Assembly (NCBI GenBank): GCA_002306975.1
Contig: DBTI01000143.1
Coordinates: 1 to 18,406, forward strand
Source of the DNA: Ruminococcaceae bacterium UBA1320
GTDB lineage: Bacteria; Bacillota; Clostridia; Oscillospirales; Ethanoligenentaceae
DNA length: 18,406 nt
Reading direction: 5' to 3'
Shown here: one piece after another, positions 1 to 6,300 of the stretch
Layout of the letters: each line of letters begins with the position of its first letter
How positions within the stretch are numbered: the first letter of the stretch is position 1
The notes under the pieces: model-generated
Told to the model about the DNA's origin: nothing
Databases searched by the model: none
Seen by the model: the letters and a program-made list of their open reading frames with translations, nothing else
Position numbers and translations under genes: made by a program

Positions 1-804
1 GGCGTGCGCAACCTCGAGCGCGAGCTGTCGAAGATCTGCCGCAAGGCGGTGAAGCAGCTGCAGCTCGAGCCCGCGACGAAGCAGGTGTCGGTCACGCCGA
101 AGAACCTATCGAAGTTCCTGGGCGTGAAGCGCTTCCGCTACGGGCGCGCCGAAAAGGAAAACCAGGTCGGCCAGGTGACCGGGCTCGCGTGGACCGAGGT
201 GGGCGGCGAGCTGCTCACGATCGAATCCACGGTGATGCCCGGCAAGGGCAAGCTCACGCACACCGGCCAGCTCGGCGAGGTGATGCAGGAGTCGATCCAG
301 GCCGCGCTCTCGGTGGTTAGAAAGCGTTCGCGTTCACTGGGTATCCCGGATGATTTCTATCAGAAGAATGATATTCACATCCACTTGCCGGAAGGCGCGA
401 TTCCAAAAGACGGGCCTTCTGCGGGCGTGACAATGGCTACCGCGGTTGCGTCGGCTTTGCTTGGGCTTCCGGTTCACCGCGATGTGGCGATGACAGGTGA
501 AATAACACTGCGCGGCAGGGTCTTGCCGATTGGCGGATTAAAAGAAAAGACTATGGCGGCGTATCGCGCCGGTGTAAAAACGATTATCATTCCGGAAGAC
601 AATAACGCTGACCTTGCCGAGGTTGATAAAGTCGTCAAGGAAAATGTAAACTTTATAACCGCGAGCGATATGGACACGGTAATAAAGACAGCGATTGCTT
701 TTCCACAAAATATTAAAGATGCGAAGGCAGAAGCGGAAATCGGCGAAGATACTATTTTTACGAGCGTCCCGTCCGTAAAGAAAATACCGGTAATCAGACA
801 ATAA
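1..804 (+). CDS. lon: ATP-dependent protease La (Lon), C-terminal part, 5' truncated and apparently chimeric
   Basis: Frame 1 is open from the first base, so the gene enters from the left; only the end of the ATPase module and the Lon protease domain are present. Lon degrades misfolded and short-lived regulatory proteins in the cytoplasm using a Ser-Lys dyad. Both dyad residues are visible: the Ser of PKDGPSAG (codon 418-420) and the Lys of GGLKEK (codon 541-543). The gene ends at TAA 802-804 and is followed after 39 bases by engB, the usual Firmicutes order. The first ~315 bases have about 66% G+C and nearly pure G/C third positions, and encode a proteobacterial-style segment (RFRYGRAEKENQVGQVTGLA). 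After that the codons and the protein (IPDDFYQKNDIHIHLPEGA) are clostridial. The frame continues without a break through the join. The family is certain; that one organism carries this exact gene is doubtful. Confidence 0.93.
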   Translation, partial: GVRNLERELSKICRKAVKQLQLEPATKQVSVTPKNLSKFLGVKRFRYGRAEKENQVGQVTGLAWTEVGGELLTIESTVMPGKGKLTHTGQLGEVMQESIQAALSVVRKRSRSLGIPDDFYQKNDIHIHLPEGAIPKDGPSAGVTMATAVASALLGLPVHRDVAMTGEITLRGRVLPIGGLKEKTMAAYRAGVKTIIIPEDNNADLAEVDKVVKENVNFITASDMDTVIKTAIAFPQNIKDAKAEAEIGEDTIFTSVPSVKKIPVIRQ

Positions 805-843
805 CTGCATAAGCATCGTCACAATTTGGAGGCATTATTCTTT

Positions 844-1452
844 ATGAATATATCGGGTGATTTTAATAAAGCGGCTGCAATGGCTGTATTCGAACTTTCC
901 GCATACCTGCCGGATCATCTTGGCGATTCAACTAAACCCGAAGTCGTTTTTTCAGGTAAATCTAACGTAGGCAAATCTTCAATGATAAACAGGCTGATAG
1001 GGCGTAAAAGCCTTGCCCGTGTAAGTTCCGCTCCGGGTAAAACCGCATCAATCAATTTTTACGACTGCGGTTTTTTCCGGCTTGTCGACCTTCCCGGTTA
1101 CGGTTATGCCAAGGTTTCAAGGCAGGACAAAGAACATTGGTCCGAGCTTGTGAACGGCTTTTTCAGAGAGAAACGCAATATAGCGCTTGTTGTGCAGCTG
1201 ATAGACGCGCGGCGCGAGCCATCTGAGGGTGATGAGCAGATGCTCGAATATATAACTCACAGTCGCCTGCCGTTTATTGTAGCTTACACAAAGACCGATA
1301 AGCTTAAGAATACACAGCTTGAAAAGCGTCGCAATGAAGCTCCGCTGGAGCTTGGGATTTGCGGCGCTAAGGCTGTTTTTACATCAGCTGAAAACTCTAT
1401 GGGCATAGATGAATTAAAACAGGAAATATTGAATGCGTGTAATAACGGCTGA
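844..1452 (+). CDS. engB: Ribosome biogenesis GTPase EngB/YsxC
   Basis: This is a TRAFAC-class small GTPase of 202 residues, the usual length, that helps assemble the 50S ribosomal subunit and is essential in many bacteria. The G1 P-loop GKSNVGKSS lies at residues 38-46, G3 is DLPGYGY, and G4 appears as TKTDK. The KTASINFY stretch between G1 and G3 is typical of EngB. I chose ATG 844 because GGAGG at 828-832 precedes it by 11 bases; a TTG at 826 is in frame but would sit on the ribosome binding site. It follows lon closely and is 32 bases ahead of lysA, so it is probably co-transcribed with both. Assignment is near certain. Confidence 0.96.
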   Translation: MNISGDFNKAAAMAVFELSAYLPDHLGDSTKPEVVFSGKSNVGKSSMINRLIGRKSLARVSSAPGKTASINFYDCGFFRLVDLPGYGYAKVSRQDKEHWSELVNGFFREKRNIALVVQLIDARREPSEGDEQMLEYITHSRLPFIVAYTKTDKLKNTQLEKRRNEAPLELGICGAKAVFTSAENSMGIDELKQEILNACNNG

Positions 1453-1484
1453 TTGAAAAATTATAATAGTTTGGAGAGTTGATT

Positions 1485-2783
1485 TTGTTTGTATCAGATT
1501 GTTTAAACGTAAATGAAAAAGGCAGGCTGACAATCGGGGGCTGTGATACTGTCGAGTTGGCGAAAGAATTTGGAACGCCTCTGTATGTCATGGATGAAAG
1601 CACAATAAGAAAAAACTGCCGTCTTTTTAAATCCTCGTTTGAAAAATACTACGGTGGCCGCGGTCTGCCGCTTTATGCAAGCAAAACGCTCAGCTGCAAG
1701 GAAATCTGCCGTATAGTGAACAGTGAGGGCGTGGGGCTTGATGTGGTTTCGGGCGGCGAAATTTACACAGCCATGGCCGCGGGTTTCCCCGCAGAAAAGA
1801 TCTATTTTCATGGCAACAATAAAACAGCCGATGAATTAAATTACGCTCTTGATTGCAACATTGGCTGCATAGTTGTAGACAACCTTGAAGAACTAGGCTT
1901 GCTTGAGCGCGTTTGCGGGCAAAAAGGGAAGAAGCAGGACATTATGCTCCGCATAAAGCCGGGAATTGACGCTCATACCCACAATTTCATAAGAACAGGG
2001 CAGATAGATTCAAAATTCGGTCTTGCGTTAGAAACAGGAGAAGCCGCAGGCGCGGTGGAAAAAGCAATTTCACTTAAAAATCTAAATCTCATAGGCGTTC
2101 ATTGCCACATTGGCTCACAGATCTTTGAGATTGATCCATTTGAGCTTGCCGCCGAAGTTATGATAAACTTCATGGTGGAAATGAAAGACCGTTTTGGAGT
2201 AAAACTGTCCGCTCTCAATCTTGGCGGCGGATTCGGCATCAAATACATACCGCAGGATAATCCGGTGGAATATGATAAATAAATGGAGAAGGTATCGGCA
2301 ACAATAAAGGAAATTTGCGAAAAAAGAGATTTTGAGCTTCCTTTTATATTGATAGAACCGGGGCGTTCAATTGTCGCCGAAGCCGGCATCACGCTTTATA
2401 CTGTTGGCTCGGTCAAAAATATTCCGAACATCCGTACCTATGTTGCAGTTGACGGAGGCATGACGGATAACCCGCGCTATGCGCTTTATCAGGCGCCATA
2501 TGACGCTGTCATTGCAAACAAAGCGGCGCAGCCGCGTGAAGAAAAAGTAACAATAGCGGGAAGGTGCTGCGAGAGCGGTGACCTTATTCAGGAAAACATT
2601 GAGCTTCAAAAGGCACAGGCAGGGGATATCCTTGCGGTTTTCGCAACAGGTGCGTATAATTACTCAATGGCCTCAAACTATAACCGTGTGCCAAGACCTG
2701 CGGCGGTTATGATAAAAGATGGCGAGCCGCGTCTATTCATAAGACGCGAAACATATGAAGATATTGTAAAATGTGATATTTGA
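1485..2783 (+). pseudogene. lysA: Diaminopimelate decarboxylase gene interrupted by one in-frame TAA
   Basis: LysA is a PLP enzyme that converts meso-diaminopimelate to lysine, the last step of lysine synthesis. The full reading frame is 432 sense codons plus the internal stop, normal for the family. It has the PLP lysine in YASK (K67), the VHCHIGSQ and GGGFGIKY motifs of the barrel, then EPGRSIV, CCESGDL and YNYSMASNYNR of the C-terminal half. A TAA at 2280-2282 splits it after residue 265. The flanking residues EYDK and MEKV leave exactly one codon, where relatives usually have Tyr (TAT/TAC), so one base at 2282 explains the break. The start is TTG 1485, with GGAG at 1473-1476 eight bases upstream; the TTG at 1479 is too close to that site. 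No other damage is seen, so the change is recent, a strain variant, or a sequencing error. Confidence 0.85.
2283..2783 (+). CDS. lysA: C-terminal part of diaminopimelate decarboxylase, downstream of the internal stop
   Basis: These 166 residues are the second half of LysA in the same frame as the first half. They begin at an ATG that directly abuts the internal stop (TAAATG). The part carries EPGRSIVAEAG, CCESGD and the YNYSMASNYNR motif, residues that bind substrate and the PLP phosphate and complete the dimer active site. No proper ribosome binding site precedes the ATG (GGTGG at 2264-2268 is 14 bases away), so separate expression would depend on termination-reinitiation at the abutting codons. 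Whether two separate halves could assemble into an active enzyme is unknown. Confidence 0.55.
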   Translation: MEKVSATIKEICEKRDFELPFILIEPGRSIVAEAGITLYTVGSVKNIPNIRTYVAVDGGMTDNPRYALYQAPYDAVIANKAAQPREEKVTIAGRCCESGDLIQENIELQKAQAGDILAVFATGAYNYSMASNYNRVPRPAAVMIKDGEPRLFIRRETYEDIVKCDI

Positions 2784-2793
2784 GGTGAAGGCA

Positions 2794-3291
2794 TTGGGGG
2801 AGTTAACCGTACATTCATTTGAACCGGTGTGTGATAAATTCAGCCGGATCCTAATCCTTGGTACGATGCCGTCCCCAGCCTCGCTTGCGGCGGGAATGTA
2901 TTATTCGCATCCCCGCAACGCATTCTGGAGGGTCATGGGCGACCTGACAGGTGACATTTCCGGCGCTTCAATCACAAGCCGCCGGGATTTTTTATTACGC
3001 CACAAAATAGCTTTGTGGGACACGCTTTGCCTGTGTGAGCGCAAGGGTGCTTTAGACGGCGATATAAAGAACGAGCAGCCTAACGACGTTAAGCAGCTTG
3101 TAAAAAGCTGCCCGGATATTTCAATCGTTTTTCTTAACGGAGGTGCCGCACTGAAATATTACAAACGGTATCATGAAAAACAAATCGCGCTCCCTTTTGT
3201 CTCGTTGCCATCTACAAGCCCTGCAAATGCCAGGGGAGGTTACGCTAAAAAACTGGATTCCTGGCGAATTGTTTCGGAATATATTTCGTAA
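2794..3291 (+). CDS. DNA-deoxyinosine glycosylase, uracil-DNA glycosylase superfamily (family 6 type)
   Basis: The 165-residue protein matches the family that removes hypoxanthine (deaminated adenine) from DNA, starting base excision repair. The active-site motif is LGTMPSP at residues 22-28 followed by YYSHPRNAFW at 36-45; the Asn of HPRN is the expected catalytic residue. The second superfamily loop is LPSTSPANA near the C-terminus. I prefer TTG 2794 as the start because GAGG at 2782-2785 lies 8 bases upstream, inside the end of lysA. A GTG at 2773 is in frame and would overlap lysA by 11 bases, but lacks a good ribosome binding site. The tight spacing suggests co-transcription with lysA. 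Exact base specificity is inferred from the family. Confidence 0.85.
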   Translation: MGELTVHSFEPVCDKFSRILILGTMPSPASLAAGMYYSHPRNAFWRVMGDLTGDISGASITSRRDFLLRHKIALWDTLCLCERKGALDGDIKNEQPNDVKQLVKSCPDISIVFLNGGAALKYYKRYHEKQIALPFVSLPSTSPANARGGYAKKLDSWRIVSEYIS

Positions 3292-3359
3292 TTAGGATTG
3301 ATTATACTAATTGTTCATAATAATGAAACAGTATTCATTTTATTTATTTTTAATATAGC

Positions 3360-3388
3360 TTGCTGAATTTGAATTTTTTGACTATAAT
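3360..3388 (+). promoter_or_regulatory. Candidate sigma-A promoter for the zinc-ribbon gene
   Basis: TTGCTG at 3360-3365 and a perfect TATAAT at 3383-3388 are separated by 17 bases. The -10 lies in a 14-base perfect palindrome (3381-3394). It would give a leader of about 120 bases before the gene at 3517. That leader holds an inverted repeat, CATGGTA at 3419-3425 and TACCATG at 3440-3446, of unknown use. An alternative reading is TTGACT at 3378-3383 with TGTTAT at 3402-3407. Confidence 0.45.
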
Positions 3389-3516
3389 TATAGTTGTATC
3401 TTGTTATTCAAACTCCCTCATGGTATTTTGAAAAATAATTACCATGCAATCAATTATTGTTGTAAATAGAAAAGCAGAAAAATAAGATGCAACAAAACAC
3501 AATAGGGGGATTATAA

Positions 3517-3903
3517 ATGGTTTGTGGATATTGCAAAAGTGATATGTTCTTTCTAAAAGACAGTGAGGATAAAACGGGTGTATATTGCCAAAGCTGCGGC
3601 AGATGGCTTAAATGGGTTGATTCAGAAGAAAAAATGAAACTTATGGCTGAAATTGAAAAAAGAAAAAGGGCAATAACAGTAGACGGTGCAAATTTAGAAC
3701 TTGTTAAAGAGAAACTCAAAGCCTATAAGAAGAAGTACGATTCAATTTCTGAGGAGCTGCGTTTCTTCAAGCAAAGAAGTACCAAAAACAAGGCTAACGA
3801 GCTTGAATCCGCCGCAATGTACGATAAGGCTTTGAAACTAAAAGAGCTGACAGCAAAAATCGCAGCTTATGATGAGGTACTTACAACACTGAGAATCAAA
3901 TAA
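3517..3903 (+). CDS. Small zinc-ribbon and coiled-coil protein, function unknown
   Basis: I do not recognise this 128-residue protein as a named family. It has a short N-terminal zinc-ribbon-like module with Cys3, Cys6, Cys24 and Cys27 (CGYC and CQSC pairs), followed by RWLKWVD. The rest, about residues 37-125, is highly charged and helical with coiled-coil character, many Lys and Glu and no membrane segment. The start ATG 3517 is supported by AGGGGGA at 3504-3510, six bases upstream. It stands alone between its own promoter and a terminator at 3971. A role in binding nucleic acid or scaffolding is possible from the architecture, but nothing in the context fixes it. Codon use is like its neighbours, somewhat AT-richer. 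Confidence 0.8.
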   Translation: MVCGYCKSDMFFLKDSEDKTGVYCQSCGRWLKWVDSEEKMKLMAEIEKRKRAITVDGANLELVKEKLKAYKKKYDSISEELRFFKQRSTKNKANELESAAMYDKALKLKELTAKIAAYDEVLTTLRIK

Positions 3904-3970
3904 TATGGTTTAGTACATAATATTTGGCGCAATGCAAAAACTAACATCAAAAATAGATACAATAGCGATT

Positions 3971-4002
3971 CCCCGCAAACCGTTTTGGTCTGCGGGGCTT
4001 TT
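3971..4002 (+). terminator. Rho-independent terminator after the zinc-ribbon gene
   Basis: Arm CCCCGCAAACC (3971-3981) pairs with GGTCTGCGGGG (3987-3997), with one A-C mismatch, around the 5-base loop GTTTT. A short T run (CTTTTA) follows. It lies 68 bases after the stop of the zinc-ribbon gene. Confidence 0.75.
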
Positions 4003-4121
4003 ACGAATAAGGTCATTTTATTTTAGCTATAGCAATTAACAAGGGAAAGTGGAATTTGTTTTTGTTTCTCCCTGCGGATGCGGTGAAAAACATCCTATTA
4101 TTTCATTTTTAAAAATGTCAT

Positions 4122-4130
4122 TGCTATAAT
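4122..4130 (+). promoter_or_regulatory. Extended -10 promoter for the MFS gene
   Basis: TGCTATAAT is a perfect extended -10 element (TGn plus TATAAT at 4125-4130). The -35 at the right distance (TTCATT, 4102-4107) is weak, as is common with extended -10 promoters. Transcription would start near 4137, about 20 bases before the TTG start at 4158. Confidence 0.5.
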
Positions 4131-4157
4131 CAACGAGGAATATGTGGTGGCTGTCAA

Positions 4158-5390
4158 TTGAAGACGAAAAATCCGTTTGCAATTTATAGAGGTTTGCCGA
4201 GGGGCATTTACGTTATTTTTGTTTCAAGGATAATTGATAACATGGGCAGCGTAGTTATGCCTATGATAACGCTTATCTTGACTCAGAAAATAGGTTTTTC
4301 AAAAAGCGAAACAGGTATTCTTGCCACAATATTTATGCTTACGCAGGCGCCTTTTCTTTTGCTGGGGGGAAAGCTTGTTGACAAAATCGGCAGCAAAAAG
4401 GTTATTATTATCTTTAACACCCTTGGGGCGCTGGCTTATATTCCCTGTGGTTTTATGAAACCGCATATTGCGATGGCTGTGTTAATCGCCTTGGCGTCAA
4501 ACCTTTTTTCAGTAGCCGCGCCGGCCTACAACGCGATAGTAACCGAAATATCACCGGATTCACAAATAAAAAGCACCTATTCAATATTATATCTCGGTTA
4601 CAATCTTGGATTGGCGATCGGCCCCGCGATAGGCGGCGTTCTTTTTAACGAGCATCTGCAGCTTTTGTTTTTGCTTGACGCGGTGACATGTTTCATATCA
4701 ACAACTCTCGTCTATTTTTTAGTTCCAGACAATTCAAAGGAAAAGAAAGCGGAAAAAAAGCAATCGGAACAATCCAATTTCAACCTCAATGATCCTGTTT
4801 ATAAATTCATATTACGTTCGCCGGCCTTAATCGTTTTTTCAATTGTTCTACTCGGGTATAATTTTTGTTATTCCCAGTGGGGTTTCATGCTTCCGCTTCA
4901 GGCCGCAAGTATTTTCAAGACCGACGGAGCCAGATTCTACAGCCTTCTGATCAGTGTTAACGCTATCGCGGTTATATTGTTAACGCCGGTGCTTACAAGC
5001 CTTACACACAGATTCCGTCCGCTTGCAATTGTTGCAACAGGTGGTATTTTTTACACCCTGTCATTTTTGATTTTCGGCGGCGGAACAGTTATTTATGCGT
5101 TTATTATTGCTGCAATTATATTGACTGTCGGTCAAATCCTGATTAATATAAACACAAATATTTTTATCGCTCAGCATACGCCGCAGGAGTATATCGGGCG
5201 GGCCAATTCAATGCTGACGATAATTAACGGCGCAGGTGTTGCAATGGGCCCTGTAATTATGGGTACTGTTTTGCTGCACATAAACTACAGTTTGGCGTGG
5301 CTTGCAGTGGCGTTATTAATGATTATTGGCGCTGCGGGGATGTTTATATTAAACTATAAAAGCCGGCACGAAAACAAAGAGCGGGCTTGA
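4158..5390 (+). CDS. Major facilitator superfamily transporter, probable drug/metabolite exporter
   Basis: This 410-residue membrane protein has about twelve hydrophobic helices in two halves, the usual MFS length. The signature motif A is GGKLVDKIGSKK at residues 70-81, in the cytoplasmic loop between helices 2 and 3. A Lys/Glu-rich cytoplasmic linker at about residues 193-212 (KEKKAEKKQ) separates the halves. A second weaker loop (HRFRPL) follows helix 8. The pattern fits the 12-helix proton-driven efflux group, but the substrate cannot be told. The start is TTG 4158, with GGTGG at 4146-4150 seven bases upstream. The gene ends only 6 bases from the end of a convergent gene, with no terminator hairpin between them. 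Confidence 0.88.
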   Translation: MKTKNPFAIYRGLPRGIYVIFVSRIIDNMGSVVMPMITLILTQKIGFSKSETGILATIFMLTQAPFLLLGGKLVDKIGSKKVIIIFNTLGALAYIPCGFMKPHIAMAVLIALASNLFSVAAPAYNAIVTEISPDSQIKSTYSILYLGYNLGLAIGPAIGGVLFNEHLQLLFLLDAVTCFISTTLVYFLVPDNSKEKKAEKKQSEQSNFNLNDPVYKFILRSPALIVFSIVLLGYNFCYSQWGFMLPLQAASIFKTDGARFYSLLISVNAIAVILLTPVLTSLTHRFRPLAIVATGGIFYTLSFLIFGGGTVIYAFIIAAIILTVGQILININTNIFIAQHTPQEYIGRANSMLTIINGAGVAMGPVIMGTVLLHINYSLAWLAVALLMIIGAAGMFILNYKSRHENKERA

Positions 5391-5396
5391 CGAAAA

Positions 5397-5864
5397 TTAT
5401 GACAAAAGCCACTCTGGCGGATTGCGCCCTTTATAATTCAAAAGATGGCTTTTGCCGTACTTATAATAATTGCGATAGTTAACGATAGGATCATCGCTTA
5501 TAATATATTCTTCATCCATTGCGCAAACAACTTTTGTAAAGCCGATGTCAGGCAAGGCTGGTGTTTTGAGAGAATTAATCACAGCCTCACATTTATGAAC
5601 CTTGCCGTACCGGTAAGTGTATTCAGCGCACAGTGAGAGCGCAAGACTTTTAAGCCACAGCCAGTTTGACAGCGACGTTCGCGCCCAGACACAGCATGGG
5701 TGATTGCCGTGTGTCAATTTATACGGCGAAAATTCAGCTTCTCCCGTGAAATAATAGGCAGAGCAGAGAATTTGCGTTGATTCCACCGCCATCTTAACAA
5801 CATGCTTGTCCACGTGATATTCAGCGCATTTCTTTGTGTCGGCGTCAAGGAAAAATATATTCAA
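5397..5864 (-). CDS. Conserved protein of a family shared by bacteria and phages, function unknown
   Basis: The 155-residue protein begins MNIFFLDADTKKCAEYHVDK and is rich in His, Tyr, Trp and Asn. I recall similar proteins (pattern CAxYHxDKHVVKM ... THxNHPxxxWARxSLSNWxWL ... PDIGxT ... YRNYY) from bacterial and tailed-phage genomes. I cannot attach a proven function. The conserved His/Asp/Lys cluster (EYHVDKHVVKM) and the NHP and WAR motifs suggest a folded enzyme or nucleic-acid protein with no membrane segment. The start is TTG at 5864-5862, supported by AAGGAG on the minus strand (complement of 5873-5878), about eight bases upstream. It is a single gene facing the MFS gene and pointing away from glmS. 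Confidence 0.8.
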   Translation of the reverse strand: MNIFFLDADTKKCAEYHVDKHVVKMAVESTQILCSAYYFTGEAEFSPYKLTHGNHPCCVWARTSLSNWLWLKSLALSLCAEYTYRYGKVHKCEAVINSLKTPALPDIGFTKVVCAMDEEYIISDDPIVNYRNYYKYGKSHLLNYKGRNPPEWLLS

Positions 5865-5951
5865 ATGCGATTCTCCTTAATGTGAATTTTCTTAAAATGT
5901 AACCTATTGTATAAAATTATCTATAATATGGTGAGAGAACCTTGAGTATAC

Positions 5952-5979
5952 TTGACAATGATTAAAAATAGTGTATGAT
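5952..5979 (+). promoter_or_regulatory. Sigma-A promoter for the glmS transcript
   Basis: A perfect -35 TTGACA (5952-5957) is followed after 16 bases by TATGAT (5974-5979), five of six matches. The start would fall near 5986, about 85 bases before the ribozyme. No other gene lies between it and glmS, so it should drive the ribozyme-glmS transcript. Confidence 0.7.
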
Positions 5980-6070
5980 TAAATAGTATTTTGCATAGAA
6001 GGAGTGGTGTATAAATTTATCTAAAATAAAGGCAGGGGGCGATATCTTTTTTTAGAAAACAGAATATTTT

Positions 6071-6219
6071 AGCGCCAGGACCGGTCTTGACCGGTTGACG
6101 AGGAGAAGGGTTATCGAAAGATTCGGCGGATGCCCTTCCGGCCGTTAGTGTTGCGGTCGATAGTCCAGCCAGTAAAAACCGCGGGTAACCGCGCAACAGA
6201 CGGCTGACATTGCAGCGCT
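6071..6219 (+). ncRNA. glmS ribozyme-riboswitch, self-cleaving on glucosamine-6-phosphate
   Basis: This RNA cleaves its own transcript when glucosamine-6-phosphate is high, destabilising glmS mRNA. The conserved 5' core is visible: cleavage is expected between A6071 and G6072 of AGCGCC, followed by GTTGACGAGG, TTATCGA and CGGCGGATGCC. The helices can be traced. P1 is ACCGG (6080-6084) with CCGGT (6091-6095). P2.1 is GAAGGG (6105-6110) with CCCTTC (6133-6138). P3 is CGGCC (6139-6143) with GGTCG (6155-6159). P4 is CAGCC (6166-6170) with GGCTG (6202-6206). P4.1 is CGCGG (6180-6184) with CCGCG (6189-6193), closed by GTAA. The P3.1 pseudoknot is AGTGTTGC (6147-6154) with GCAGCGCT (6212-6219), eight pairs including two G-U. 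The location 80 bases before glmS is as expected. Helix names are by analogy with the Thermoanaerobacter ribozyme from memory. Confidence 0.95.
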
Positions 6220-6300
6220 ATTATTATACCCTTTTTTAAAAAAGCGTCGGTGTTTTTATAAGAATGACGCATTATAATGATTATTTTCGGAGGAATATAT

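Noticed and set aside
1462..1467. TATAAT just upstream of lysA as a promoter
   Set aside because: No -35 at a suitable distance and no extended -10; the predicted start would fall on the ribosome binding site. Read-through from engB is simpler.
2773..2793. GTG 2773 start of the DNA glycosylase overlapping lysA
   Set aside because: No ribosome binding site precedes it, whereas TTG 2794 has GAGG at the right distance; kept only as an alternative.
5999..6024. Possible leader peptide in the glmS leader (AAGGAG followed by GTG GTG ... TAA)
   Set aside because: The GTG codons overlap the AAGGAG itself, so spacing is wrong, and the frame would be only six codons.
6277..6300. Earlier ATG at 6277 as the glmS start
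   Set aside because: It would place residues before the catalytic Cys that must be at the mature N-terminus, and the ribosome binding site lies inside it.
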